This document shows positions 37,702-46,768 of a stretch of DNA of 56,371 nucleotides, piece by piece. Below the pieces are notes generated by a model. That model saw only the letters and a list, made by a program, of their open reading frames with translations, did no database searches and was not told the DNA's origin. Within the stretch, counting starts at the first letter, position 1. The number at the start of each line of letters is the position of its first letter. Made by a program: the position numbers and the translations under genes. The DNA is from Paludibacter sp. (GTDB lineage: Bacteria > Bacteroidota > Bacteroidia > Bacteroidales > Paludibacteraceae): positions 1 through 56,371 of the forward strand of contig JAQVAV010000020.1 of the NCBI GenBank assembly GCA_028690665.1, read 5' to 3'.

Positions 37702-38871
37702 ATGTATTTGTGTAAACAATCGTGGAGATGGTACGGACCTAATGATCCGGTATCATTGTGGGATATTCGTCAGGCGGGTGTAACAGATGTTGTAACGGCT
37801 TTGCATCATATTCCGAATGGAGAGATTTGGCCGGTTGATGCTATTCAATTCAGAAAAAGAATGATTGCCGAAGCCGGATTAAAATGGTCGGTGGTTGAAA
37901 GTGTTCCTGTACACGAAGATATTAAAAAACGTACTGGAAATTACAAGGAATACATCGAAAACTACAAGCAAACTATTCGTAATCTGGCGGCTTGTGATAT
38001 TCGTGTTGTAACGTATAATTTTATGCCGGTTCTTGACTGGACGAGGACAGATTTGGCTTATGAATTGCCCGATCATTCGCGTGCTTTGCGTTTCGAAATG
38101 GCTGCTTTTGTTGCTTTTGATTTATATATTCTGAAACGTCCCGGAGCTGAAAATGATTATACTGTCGAACAGATTTCGAGAGCTAAAGATCGTTTTGATA
38201 AAATGGGCGAAAAGGAAATAGAAACAATTACACGAAACATAATTGCCGGTCTTCCCGGAGCAGAAGAAAGTTTCAATCTTAAGCAGTTTCAGGCAGCATT
38301 AGATACTTATAAAGATATAAACGAGACGGAATTGCGAAATAATCTGTTTTATTTTATCAACGAAATAGCTTATGTGGCAGAAGAAGTCGGAGTAGTTATG
38401 GCAATTCATCCGGATGATCCTCCTCGGGCACTTTTTGGTTTGCCGAGAATTTTGAGCAATTCGGATGATATACGAAAATTATTTAATGCTGTTCCTCTGA
38501 AATCGAATGGTTTATGCTTATGTGCCGGCTCTCTGGGTGTTTCTGCCGATAATAATATCCCTGAAATGATCAGGGAATTCGGAGAACGAATTTATTTCGC
38601 ACATCTTCGGGGAACAAAAAGAAATGATGATGGTGATTTCTATGAAGCAAATCATTTAATCAGTGATGTGGATATGTATGAAGCCATGAAAGCATTGTTG
38701 GTAGTCGAATATACATTTAAGCGAAACATTCCCGTCAGACCGGACCACGGGCACCAAATGCTTGACGATTTACATAAAAAAACTAATCCGGGATATTCGG
38801 CTATTGGACGTTTACGTGGTTTAGCTGAATTGCGAGGTTTGGAGTTCGGTATTTCTAAAACATTGTTCTAA
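37702..38871 (+). CDS. uxuA: Mannonate dehydratase
   Basis: A 389-residue enzyme of the UxuA family (Fe/Mn-dependent TIM barrel). It starts with [20 protein letters not shown] (about 7-26), then [45 protein letters not shown] (with the metal-binding His in IHPDDP, about 233), [17 protein letters not shown] and RPDHGHQML near the end. It removes water from D-mannonate to make 2-keto-3-deoxygluconate, the substrate of KdgK. It follows the fructuronate reductase in pathway order. Confidence 0.96.
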   Translation: MYLCKQSWRWYGPNDPVSLWDIRQAGVTDVVTALHHIPNGEIWPVDAIQFRKRMIAEAGLKWSVVESVPVHEDIKKRTGNYKEYIENYKQTIRNLAACDIRVVTYNFMPVLDWTRTDLAYELPDHSRALRFEMAAFVAFDLYILKRPGAENDYTVEQISRAKDRFDKMGEKEIETITRNIIAGLPGAEESFNLKQFQAALDTYKDINETELRNNLFYFINEIAYVAEEVGVVMAIHPDDPPRALFGLPRILSNSDDIRKLFNAVPLKSNGLCLCAGSLGVSADNNIPEMIREFGERIYFAHLRGTKRNDDGDFYEANHLISDVDMYEAMKALLVVEYTFKRNIPVRPDHGHQMLDDLHKKTNPGYSAIGRLRGLAELRGLEFGISKTLF

Positions 38872-38887
38872 AACAATAACTTTTTTT

Positions 38888-38946
38888 AAAGGGAGAATTG
38901 TTTCCCATTTTGATTGGAAACAAATAAGTGGCAAATAATTCTCTTT
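38888..38946 (+). other. Two-tier inverted repeat between uxuA and the second kinase
   Basis: Outer arms AAAGGGAGAATT (38888-38899) and AATTCTCTTT (38937-38946), inner arms GTTTCC (38900-38905) and GGAAAC (38916-38921). The structure fills most of the 102-base gap. It could be a partial terminator or mRNA processing site. Confidence 0.4.
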
Positions 38947-38973
38947 GTAAATTGAAAGTAAATCTAATACGCT

Positions 38974-40050
38974 ATGATAACATTAAAAAAAGATTTTAAA
39001 TACTCCCTGATGGTGGCTACCAGCATGGGAATCAGAATTACTCCGTTGAACGGGCAGCCTGTTCACAGCAGTAAACTCTTTGAAATGCAGGCTACAAGTG
39101 CTGAAACGAATGTTGCCAGTATTTCTTCTTTCCTTGGTCTGCCTGTTAAAGTGCTGACTACATTTGTAAAGGACAGCCCTATCGCACAATTAATCAAGTC
39201 TGATTTGCGCAGCCGTAATATGGATTACGAAGGCCCTGAAGTAGCTCAGGGAGGTCCGTGGGGATACCGTCATCAGTTTAATATTGCCGATAGCGGATTT
39301 GGAACCCGCGGTCCAAGAGTTTTGAATGATCGTGCGGGAGAAGTCGGACGCACTCTCAATGTAAAAGATTTTGATCTCGAAAAACTTTTTGTAAAAGATG
39401 GTGTTCAGATATTGCATTTATCGGGATTAATTGGAGCATTGTCGCCCGAAACAAGTGAGTTTTGTCTGCAATTAGCTAGATATGCCAAGAAAACAGGTAC
39501 ACGTATTTCATTCGACTTGAATTACAGAGCTTCATTTTGGAAAGGCCGTGAAAAAGAATTGCATGATATTTTTACCGAAATAGCGTCTATTTCAGATATT
39601 TTGATCGGTAATGAAGAAGATTTTCAGCTATGTCTGGGCATTGAAGGCCCGGAAGCCGGAGGCAAAGGAATCGAAGCCCAGGTTGAAGGTTTCAAAGCTA
39701 TGATCGGAAGGGTAAAAGCAGCTTTTCCTAATGCTTCTACTTATGCAACTACACTTCGTCAGGTTGTTAGTACCAATGAACATTTGTGGGGAGCTATTAT
39801 GCTCAATGGTGATGACTGGCAGGTGATTATGCCTCGAAAAATCAACGTTCTCGATCGCATTGGTGGTGGAGATGGTTTTGTGGGAGGGATGCTTTATGCT
39901 ATTTTGAAAGGCTGGCCGGCAGAGCAATGGGCTCAATTTGGCTGGGCCTCGGGTGCGTTGGCTACAACCTTTTTGACTGACTATGCCCAACCTGCTGATG
40001 AGGAACAAATTTGGAGTATCTGGGGCGGAAATGCAAGAGTAAAGAGATAG
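38974..40050 (+). CDS. Second PfkB-family sugar kinase (KDG kinase-like)
   Basis: A 358-residue protein with the PfkB architecture: ATSAETNVASISSFLG (about 30-45), FDLNYRASFWKG (about 180-191), IGNEEDFQLCLGIEG, and the C-terminal DRIGGGDGFVGGML with the base Asp in GGGD. It is similar in layout to the kdgK product of this window but clearly diverged. KDG is the most likely substrate by position directly after uxuA; another sugar acid (for example a related aldonate) is possible. The presence of two kinases on opposite arms of one locus is unusual. Confidence 0.75.
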   Translation: MITLKKDFKYSLMVATSMGIRITPLNGQPVHSSKLFEMQATSAETNVASISSFLGLPVKVLTTFVKDSPIAQLIKSDLRSRNMDYEGPEVAQGGPWGYRHQFNIADSGFGTRGPRVLNDRAGEVGRTLNVKDFDLEKLFVKDGVQILHLSGLIGALSPETSEFCLQLARYAKKTGTRISFDLNYRASFWKGREKELHDIFTEIASISDILIGNEEDFQLCLGIEGPEAGGKGIEAQVEGFKAMIGRVKAAFPNASTYATTLRQVVSTNEHLWGAIMLNGDDWQVIMPRKINVLDRIGGGDGFVGGMLYAILKGWPAEQWAQFGWASGALATTFLTDYAQPADEEQIWSIWGGNARVKR

Positions 40051-40120
40051 AACTAGCTCCTTAGGATTGACGTGACTTTTAAAATCTAATATAAAATTTC
40101 AATTTTCTTTTAGGGGCTAT

Positions 40121-41410
40121 ATGATTTATTACGAAAAAGGTTCAACAAGCATAGAACTTACTTCTGAAGACCTTAAAGCCGGCCTTTTTGAAGCGCTTGA
40201 AAAATTAGGTTCGAGAAAAAAAGTGTTGGCTATTCCTCCGGATTATACCCGTTTGCCCAGTAGAGCAGGGGAACTGACGGAATATGCATGGCAGTTTTAC
40301 GGCAATGCTTTGACCGATGTGTTACCCGCTTTGGGAACTCATTCACCTATGACAGATACCCAGATTTCACACATGTTCGGAACCTTACCATCCTCGCTTA
40401 TACGGGAACATGACTGGCGCAACGATGTAGTTACGGTTGGTTTTGTGCCTGCCGAATTTGTGAAAGAGGTTTCGGAAGGAGCGGTCGATTTTCCTTGGCC
40501 GGCTCAGGTAAATAAACTACTTTTGGAGGGTAATTTCGATCTGATACTTTCCATTGGTCAGGTGGTTCCGCATGAAGTTGTGGGAATGGCCAATTACAAC
40601 AAAAATATTTTTGTGGGAACAGGTGGTGTTGAAGGAATTAATAAGAGTCATTTTGTGGGCGCAGCTTATGGTATGGAGCGCATGATGGGGCATGCCGATA
40701 CTCCGGTGCGTCGTATTTTCAATTATGCTTCCGAATATTTCACGAATCATTTACCTATAGTTTATGTACAGACTGTAGTTGGTTTGGATAAATCGGATGG
40801 AAAAATCAAATGCCGTGGAATGTTTATCGGCGACGATTATTCGGTGTTTGACAAGGCTGCTAAACTTGCGTTACAAGTGAATTTTGATTTACTTGACCGT
40901 CCTTTAAAAAAAGTAGTGGTTTATCTCGATCCGACAGAATTTAAAAGTACTTGGTTGGGTAATAAATCGATTTATCGTACACGCATGGCTATTGATGATG
41001 GTGGTGACCTGATAGTGATAGCACCAGCCTTAAAGGAATTTGGTGAAGACAAGGAAATTAACCGGTTGATTCGAAAATACGGCTACTTCGGAACTCCTGC
41101 TACGCTAAAGGCTTGTGACGAAAACGAAGACCTTCGCAACAACTTGAGTGCGGCAGCTCATCTGATTCATGGTTCTTCCGAAGGACGCTTCAGTATAACT
41201 TATTGTCCGGGTAAAGGCCCTGAAAATCTGACCAGGACAGAAATTGAAAGAGTCGGTTTTAAGTATGCCGATATAGATGAAATTACAGCCCGATATAATC
41301 CGGAGATGCTTACAGATGGATATAATATCATGGATGATGGAGAAGAAGTATTTTATATTTCCAATCCGGCTCTGGGCTTGTGGGCATATAAAGAAAGATT
41401 TAAATATTAA
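40121..41410 (+). CDS. LarA-superfamily (nickel-pincer) racemase/epimerase homologue
   Basis: A 429-residue protein resembling lactate racemase LarA: IPPDYTR near residue 38, ALGTHSPMTD near 68, SIGQVVPHEVVGMANYNKNIFVGTGG near 140-165 (position of the LarA cofactor-binding His and Lys), NKSHFVGAAYG, and the C-terminal HGSSEGRF. LarA enzymes use a nickel pincer nucleotide to epimerise 2-hydroxy acids. Here the neighbours point to an aldonate such as mannonate, and homologues are often labelled mannonate epimerase, but no biochemical proof is known to me. The cofactor genes larB, larC and larE are not in the window. The reaction is a prediction. Confidence 0.7.
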   Translation: MIYYEKGSTSIELTSEDLKAGLFEALEKLGSRKKVLAIPPDYTRLPSRAGELTEYAWQFYGNALTDVLPALGTHSPMTDTQISHMFGTLPSSLIREHDWRNDVVTVGFVPAEFVKEVSEGAVDFPWPAQVNKLLLEGNFDLILSIGQVVPHEVVGMANYNKNIFVGTGGVEGINKSHFVGAAYGMERMMGHADTPVRRIFNYASEYFTNHLPIVYVQTVVGLDKSDGKIKCRGMFIGDDYSVFDKAAKLALQVNFDLLDRPLKKVVVYLDPTEFKSTWLGNKSIYRTRMAIDDGGDLIVIAPALKEFGEDKEINRLIRKYGYFGTPATLKACDENEDLRNNLSAAAHLIHGSSEGRFSITYCPGKGPENLTRTEIERVGFKYADIDEITARYNPEMLTDGYNIMDDGEEVFYISNPALGLWAYKERFKY

Positions 41411-41418
41411 TGCCTAAT

Positions 41419-41452
41419 CCCTAAAGGGAGTAGGGAAAAATCCCCTTTAGGG
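41419..41452 (+). other. CCCTAAAGGG-type intercistronic hairpin
   Basis: CCCTAAAGGGA (41419-41429) and TCCCCTTTAGGG (41441-41452) can pair over about 10 bases. A related one-armed sequence (CCCCTTTAGGG) occurs at 36656-36666 in another gap of the same locus. Both look like a small dispersed intergenic repeat. Confidence 0.5.
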
Positions 41453-41462
41453 GTTTGAGGTT

Positions 41463-42590
41463 ATGAAGATAATTATTGACGATAAAATTCCTTACATTCA
41501 AGGAGCTTTCGAGCCTGTAGCTGAAGTTGTTTATTTGCCTGGAGCGAAGACAACTCCTGACGTTGTGAAAGATGCTGATGCTATAGTAACACGCACACGT
41601 ACTATATGTAACAAAGAGCTTTTGGCTGGTTCGACGGTGAAGTTTATTGCAACTGCTACTATTGGTTACGACCATATTGATGCCGATTATTGCCGTGCTT
41701 CAGGCATTCGCTGGACAAATGCTCCGGGTTGCAATTCAAAATCGGTGGAACAGTATATTGCATCGACTCTTATGATGCTGGCTGAAACCAAAGGCTGGAA
41801 TTTGAAAGATATGACAATCGGGGTTGTCGGGGTTGGTAATGTAGGAAGTAAAGTAGCCCGGATTGCAGAAATTTTTGGAATGAAAGTGTTACTCAACGAC
41901 CCTCCGCGTGAACGTGTCGAAGGTTCTGAAAAATTTGTAAGTCTTCAGACTGTTATGCAGACGGCTGATATAATAACTTTACATGTTCCTTTATACATGA
42001 AAGGAGAGGATGCAACTTATCATTTGACAGATGCTGATTTCTTTTCAAAGCTGAATCGAAAGCCGGTTTTGATTAATTCTTGCCGTGGTGAAGTGGTTGA
42101 AACTATTGCTGTAAAAAACGCATTAACTAGCGGACAAATCTCTGATTTCGTTTGTGATTGTTGGGAAAACGAACCTGATATCGATTTGGAACTGCTGGAT
42201 AGAACTGTCATTGCAACTCCTCACATCGCCGGATATTCTAAGGACGGGAAAGCAACCGGAACTTTGATGAGTGTACAGGCAATTAACGATTTTTTTAATT
42301 TAGGTTTGAACAATTGGCGTCCTTCAGGGGTTCAATTACCAACTCAACCACAAGTCAAAATTGATGGTTCAGAGCTTTCCGAACAGCAGATTTTGGCAAA
42401 AGCAATTTTGCATACTTACGATATTCGTAATGATGACGCTGAGTTCAAAAAAAATCCGGCTCGGTTTGAACAACTACGCGGAGATTATCAGGTAAGAAGA
42501 GAGTTTCCAGCATTTACTGTTGTTCCAGTTAATATAGAAAATAGTGTAATTGAAAAATTGAAACAATTAGGTTTTATAGTAACCATGTAG
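41463..42590 (+). CDS. pdxB: Erythronate-4-phosphate dehydrogenase (PdxB-like)
   Basis: A 375-residue D-2-hydroxyacid dehydrogenase. It starts at once with MKIIIDDKIPYIQGAFEP as PdxB does, then ATATIGYDHID, the Rossmann GVVGVGNVGSKVA (about 121-133), LINSCRGEVV, and ATPHIAGYSKDGKA with the catalytic His. The C-terminal extension (about 285-375) is the PdxB dimerisation domain. PdxB oxidises 4-phosphoerythronate in pyridoxal phosphate synthesis. Its presence between uronate genes and gnd is not explained by that role; a broader sugar-acid role is possible but not shown. Confidence 0.85.
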   Translation: MKIIIDDKIPYIQGAFEPVAEVVYLPGAKTTPDVVKDADAIVTRTRTICNKELLAGSTVKFIATATIGYDHIDADYCRASGIRWTNAPGCNSKSVEQYIASTLMMLAETKGWNLKDMTIGVVGVGNVGSKVARIAEIFGMKVLLNDPPRERVEGSEKFVSLQTVMQTADIITLHVPLYMKGEDATYHLTDADFFSKLNRKPVLINSCRGEVVETIAVKNALTSGQISDFVCDCWENEPDIDLELLDRTVIATPHIAGYSKDGKATGTLMSVQAINDFFNLGLNNWRPSGVQLPTQPQVKIDGSELSEQQILAKAILHTYDIRNDDAEFKKNPARFEQLRGDYQVRREFPAFTVVPVNIENSVIEKLKQLGFIVTM

Positions 42591-42714
42591 CTAGAGTGTA
42601 AAATTAAAGAAATTTATGTGTGGAAATTAGAATAAATAAAATATTAATAAATTAAAACATAGAATATCAGTAATTTATGTACTATGTATCTATGTGATTC
42701 TCAAAAAGAAAGTT

Positions 42715-44169
42715 ATGAAACAAAAAGCAGACATTGGTTTAATTGGATTAGCCGTAATGGGCGAGAACCTTGTGCTGAATATGGAGAGCAAAGGTTATAC
42801 AGTTGCTGTTTTTAATCGCTCGGTAGAAAAGGTGGATAAATTTATGGCAGGTCGTGGTGCCGGAAAAAATTTTATTGGTACACACTCTGTCATAGAGCTT
42901 TGCGAGTCGCTCGAAAGGCCTCGTAAAGTGATGATGCTTGTAAAAGCTGGCGAACCTGTTGATATTTTAATTGAACAATTAATCCCCCATCTTGACGAAG
43001 GAGATATTATTATCGATGGAGGAAATTCGCATTTTCCGGATACTATTCGTCGTACTAAATATGTTGAACGTAAAGGATTATTATATATCGGGACTGGAGT
43101 TTCAGGAGGAGAAGAAGGTGCATTGAAAGGACCATCTATGATGCCGGGAGGTTCACCTGAAGCATGGCCTTTGGTTAAGGATATTTTTCAGTCGGTAGCT
43201 GCTAAAGTAGAAGATGGAAGTCCTTGTTGCGATTGGGTAGGAGAGGATGGTGCCGGTCACTTTGTGAAAATGGTGCACAATGGTATTGAGTATGGTGATA
43301 TGCAGATTATCAACGAAGCATATCAAATAATGAAAGACCTGCTGGGCATGAGTGCTGACGAAATGTACGAGGTGTTTGCCGACTGGAATAAAGGTGATCT
43401 TGATTCATATCTGATTGAGATTACGCGTGATATTCTCGCTTATAAAGATGAAGATGGACAACCGCTGGTAGATAAAATTCTGGATACTGCCGGACAAAAA
43501 GGAACCGGAAAATGGACAGGCGTTGCGGCGCTTGATTTAGGGGTGCCTTTGACTTTGATAGGGGAATCGGTATTTGCACGTTGCTTGTCAGCACAAAAGG
43601 ATCTACGTGTTAAAGCTTCAAAAGAAATTGAAGGTCCGAAGGTGAATTTTACCGGTGATAAAGCCCAAATGATTTCTGATTTGAAAGATGCTTTGCTTGG
43701 TGCAAAAATAATTTCTTATGCTCAGGGTTATCAGTTGATGCAGGAAGCAGCTAAAGAATATAGCTGGAATCTGAATTATGGCGGTATTGCCCTGATGTGG
43801 CGCGGCGGATGTATTATTCGTTCCATATTTTTAGCGGATATAAAGAAAGCTTTCGACAAAAATCCGGGACTTGAAAATTTATTGCTCGATCCTTATTTCA
43901 AAGACAAAATAGAAGCTGCCCAAGCTGGATGGCGTCGTGTTTGTGTAACGGCATTGACCAATGGAATACCTGTTCCGGCATTAACTTCGGCATTAACTTA
44001 TTTCGATGGTTTCCGTACAGAACGGCTGCCGGCTAACTTGCTTCAGGCTCAACGTGATTATTTTGGAGCACATACATACGAACGTATCGACAAGCCCCGT
44101 GGCAAATTTTTCCATACCAACTGGACGGGTCATGGGGGTGATACTGCTTCAACAACTTATGTAGTGTAA
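42715..44169 (+). CDS. gnd: 6-phosphogluconate dehydrogenase, decarboxylating
   Basis: A 484-residue enzyme of the long (E. coli-like) type. The start at 42715 (MKQKADIGLIGLAVMGENL) has an AAAGAAAG ribosome site; an extra seven codons with a GTG are open upstream. NADP-binding GLAVMGENLVLNM, the GTGVSGGEEGALKGPSMMPGG motif (about 123-143) and KMVHNGIEYGDMQ (about 181-193, with the catalytic Lys) are complete, and the C-terminal tail is intact. It produces ribulose-5-phosphate, CO2 and NADPH. It closes the plus-strand gene run and is followed by a strong hairpin. Confidence 0.96.
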   Translation: MKQKADIGLIGLAVMGENLVLNMESKGYTVAVFNRSVEKVDKFMAGRGAGKNFIGTHSVIELCESLERPRKVMMLVKAGEPVDILIEQLIPHLDEGDIIIDGGNSHFPDTIRRTKYVERKGLLYIGTGVSGGEEGALKGPSMMPGGSPEAWPLVKDIFQSVAAKVEDGSPCCDWVGEDGAGHFVKMVHNGIEYGDMQIINEAYQIMKDLLGMSADEMYEVFADWNKGDLDSYLIEITRDILAYKDEDGQPLVDKILDTAGQKGTGKWTGVAALDLGVPLTLIGESVFARCLSAQKDLRVKASKEIEGPKVNFTGDKAQMISDLKDALLGAKIISYAQGYQLMQEAAKEYSWNLNYGGIALMWRGGCIIRSIFLADIKKAFDKNPGLENLLLDPYFKDKIEAAQAGWRRVCVTALTNGIPVPALTSALTYFDGFRTERLPANLLQAQRDYFGAHTYERIDKPRGKFFHTNWTGHGGDTASTTYVV

Positions 44170-44199
44170 TATATAAATTTCAGGTTAAACATAATGATA

Positions 44200-44240
44200 A
44201 AATATGAGGGTGTCCAAAACTTTTGGACACCCTCATATTT
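44200..44240. terminator. Long perfect hairpin after gnd
   Basis: A perfect 20-bp stem (core TGAGGGTGTCCAAAA / TTTTGGACACCCTCA) with a single-base loop, flanked by A- and T-rich ends. It lies 30 bases after gnd and should stop transcription. One arm recurs as a single copy at 6114-6129, and a related sequence TATGAGGATGTCGAAAAG borders both 21-bp repeat arrays. Confidence 0.85.
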
Positions 44241-44349
44241 TCTAAACTTTATTGAGATAAAGGATTATTATAAAAGATTAAGACGACTTTTTTGAATAAA
44301 TCTCAAATATATAATATTGATATTGTTAAATAATATAAAGTCTTGTTTA

Positions 44350-45531
44350 TCAGTTATGCTTTTGTTTGGTTTCAGGCACAGCCACTATTAAATAAAAAGC
44401 AATTAAAATAGAGATACCTGCTGTTAAGATAAATGCCAATGCTGCACCAAACTGATACCATATCAGACCTGTAAGCGAACTGGCCAACAGGGTGCAGATA
44501 CTCTGAAATCCGGTAAAGGTACCAATGGCTGTTGCAGTATCTTTTTTGCTTGTAATATTAGTTATCCATGCTTTAGATATTCCTTCGGTGGCTGCTGCAT
44601 AAATTCCGTATAACGAGAACAAGCTGAATAGCAAATAAATATTGGTGTTGAATGCCATTCCTATATATACAATGCCGAATAATACAAGACCGGCAACAAA
44701 AACACTTTTCAATCCAATTTTATCAGCAAGCATACCCAGAGGAAATGAAAATAGCGCATATATCAGATTGTAAAAAATATAGACTGCTATCACAGAACTG
44801 TCGTCAAAGCCAACTTCTTTGACTCTGAGCAATAAAAATACGTCAGAACTATTGAATAGTGTGAAAACTAATAACCCTGCAACTAATTTTTTATAAGTGG
44901 CAGGACTTTGTTTCCAGTATCCGAGAAAAGAGAAAAATGGGGTATTCATTTTCTTCTTATTTGTAGGTTCTTTTTTTTCTTTAAGTAATCCCGAAATTGC
45001 AATAGCCAACACTCCGGGGAAGAATGCAATAAAAAAAAGTGTTCTATAATCGTGAGGATAATAATATAAATACAACAGTGCTAAAGAAGGTCCAAGGACA
45101 GCTCCGAGTGTATCCATAGAACGGTGAAACCCGAAAACTCTGGCTTTTGTCTGAGTTGTAGCTTCGTTAGACAAAATTGCATCCCGGGCTCCAGTTCTTA
45201 TTCCTTTACCAAAACGGTCGATAGTTCGAGCAAAAAATATCCAAAGTGGATAAACAAAAAGAGCCATCATTGGTTTTGAAATAGCACTCAGAGCATATCC
45301 GGTTTGCACAAAAGGAACTCTTTTATTGTTATTGTCGGATAATTTACCGAAATATCCTTTACTTAGTCCTGCAGTGGCTTCGGCAAGCCCTTCCAGAATT
45401 CCAATTAATATTACTGAAAAACCAATTTCTTTCAGATAAACAGGCATAACAGGGTACAACATTTCGCTGGCAGTGTCGGTAAATAAACTCACCAATGATA
45501 AAATCCAGACGGTTTTAGTAATGTATCTCAT
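44350..45531 (-). CDS. MFS transporter
   Basis: A 393-residue polytopic protein. It has the superfamily pattern with TASEMLYPVMPVYL near the start, GKGIRTGARDAILSNEA (about 108-124) and FGFHRSMDTLGAVLGPSLA (about 132-150), a set shared by a widespread group of MFS proteins of unknown substrate. Twelve segments are likely. It is on the minus strand, converging on gnd, and upstream of it begins the cassette array, so it marks the array's outer border. Confidence 0.82.
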   Translation of the reverse strand: MRYITKTVWILSLVSLFTDTASEMLYPVMPVYLKEIGFSVILIGILEGLAEATAGLSKGYFGKLSDNNNKRVPFVQTGYALSAISKPMMALFVYPLWIFFARTIDRFGKGIRTGARDAILSNEATTQTKARVFGFHRSMDTLGAVLGPSLALLYLYYYPHDYRTLFFIAFFPGVLAIAISGLLKEKKEPTNKKKMNTPFFSFLGYWKQSPATYKKLVAGLLVFTLFNSSDVFLLLRVKEVGFDDSSVIAVYIFYNLIYALFSFPLGMLADKIGLKSVFVAGLVLFGIVYIGMAFNTNIYLLFSLFSLYGIYAAATEGISKAWITNITSKKDTATAIGTFTGFQSICTLLASSLTGLIWYQFGAALAFILTAGISILIAFYLIVAVPETKQKHN

Positions 45532-45588
45532 GGGTTTATAATTTTAGAATAAAGAATTAAGAACCTCCCGATTTTATTCGTATTCTAA

Positions 45589-45639
45589 CTAACGACCACA
45601 TAAGTCTTTGATTTTCAGCTATCAATTTTGAGTCGTTAG
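45589..45639 (-). repeat. Short inverted repeat, possible degenerate attC
   Basis: CTAACGAC (45589-45596) and GTCGTTAG (45632-45639) are perfect complements 35 bases apart. The boxes are the same as the outer boxes of the larger attC-like sites, and the whole lies 42 bases from site 2. The inner part pairs poorly (TTGA/TCAA only), so it may be a decayed or minimal site. Confidence 0.4.
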
Positions 45640-45680
45640 CTTCGTAACTCAAAGGGATTTTTTCCTTTTTCCGGATGCTC

Positions 45681-45775
45681 CCTAACGACCGAGGCTATGG
45701 GCACGGGCGGATTGCAGAAGCAAAACCTGCTAAATGCACGTCAGTCGCCAATGAGCATAGGCGTATGTTAAGGGC
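45681..45775 (-). repeat. attC-like site 2
   Basis: Outer boxes CCTAACG (45681-45687) and TGTTAAG (45766-45772). Inner arms CTATGGGCACGGGCG and CGCCAATGAGCATAG, with unpaired bases at regular positions. The site begins 10 bases after the stop of the SIMPL gene (minus strand) and is the shortest of the long sites at about 95 bases. Confidence 0.65.
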
Positions 45776-45785
45776 AGGGCTTTTG

Positions 45786-46544
45786 TTATTCTAAAAAAAA
45801 GACGATAGTGCTAACTACTCTGGCTTTTTGAATATAAGGTTCTTTGGGCGTTCCCCCCCCTTCACTGATTCCGTCGTTACAGTAATACTCTCCTGCAATT
45901 GTAATTTGTCCTTGTGAGGCTGTTTTTATTTTGCCTAATTTTGCTTGGGAATCATTTGCAAATTGCTCTCCTGCTATACGTGCATTTTTGGTGCTTTCAG
46001 CTATTAATTGTGGCTTAATAGAGTTTAATTCAGGGAAAGAATAATTCGTGTTTATATTTGTTGTTAAATCTTTTTTAACTAAATCCAATCTAATTTGAGC
46101 AGATTTGTCTTCAGTAGTTTTTACGTCTTTTGATAGTATAGTTAAACTTTGTGTAATAGTATATCTATCTATTTTTACCTGTACTTGTTGCCCATTTATC
46201 CATTTAGTATCGTAGTATTTTTCTCTGTCGTTTATACCTATATTATTTATTTTAATGTCATTTTTATTATATCCGATATTTATTAAATATGCAATGATAG
46301 AATTTTTTTTGATTTCCGTTTGCTTAATTATTTCTTGTAAATTATCGCCAGAGAACGAAAAATTTAAAGAAATATACGCAGAAGTCGCAGTCATATTCAT
46401 TTCGGCGAGTCCTTTTACGGTCACTACGCGGTCTTTGTCGCTAAATGTTTTTAGTCCTTTGAAAATAAAAAAGCCTAACAAAAAAAGTCCAAGCAATAGT
46501 GAAAAACTTAGAATAATTGATTTTGATATAGATTTGTTTTCCAT
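45786..46544 (-). CDS. SIMPL-domain (DUF541) membrane-anchored protein
   Basis: A 252-residue protein with one N-terminal membrane segment (about residues 8-28). The rest is a SIMPL domain: VVTVKGLAEMNMTATSAYISL (about 40-60), an alternating strand-helix region, YTITQSLTILSKDVK (about 128-142), and the C-terminal KARVVSTIVFFLE. The family is periplasmic or surface-exposed, named after a mouse signalling protein, and includes oxidative-stress linked bacterial members; the precise activity is unknown. The gene is alone between attC-like sites 3 and 2, with 108 bases before its start, enough for a promoter though none is obvious. Confidence 0.8.
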   Translation of the reverse strand: MENKSISKSIILSFSLLLGLFLLGFFIFKGLKTFSDKDRVVTVKGLAEMNMTATSAYISLNFSFSGDNLQEIIKQTEIKKNSIIAYLINIGYNKNDIKINNIGINDREKYYDTKWINGQQVQVKIDRYTITQSLTILSKDVKTTEDKSAQIRLDLVKKDLTTNINTNYSFPELNSIKPQLIAESTKNARIAGEQFANDSQAKLGKIKTASQGQITIAGEYYCNDGISEGGGTPKEPYIQKARVVSTIVFFLE

Positions 46545-46649
46545 TTTTGAGATATATTTAGTGTTTATGATTTTGTCGATGTATTATTGCTCCCTATTTT
46601 AAATTAATTTTCTATTTCTTTGTGCGTTTTTACTTTAGTTTCTTTACGT

Positions 46650-46768
46650 TAACGCTGTAACTGGCTGATTTTTATTCTTTGACAGTATGTGGCAAGTAGG
46701 CAATTGCGGGCTGCAACCCTTGAATTGACTACTATTTCGCCTATTTGCTATATACATTGTTAGCAGTT
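46650..46768 (-). repeat. attC-like site 3
   Basis: Right box GTTAGCAG (46759-46766). Inner arms are GTATGTGGCAAGTAGGC on the left and GCCTATTTGCTATATAC on the right, matching at 14 of 17 positions. The left outer box is less clear: TTAAC at 46649-46653 or GTAAC at 46657-46661. The last codons of the radical-SAM gene lie in the right arm. Confidence 0.55.

Noticed and set aside
40121-41410. Complete lactate racemase system (LarABCE)
   Set aside because: Only the LarA-like protein is present; there is no larB, larC, larE or lactate gene in the window.
44200-44240. Transposon end or MITE at the gnd hairpin
   Set aside because: No target duplication or second end is visible and the position right after a stop codon fits a terminator; the dispersed arms are reported as a finding instead.
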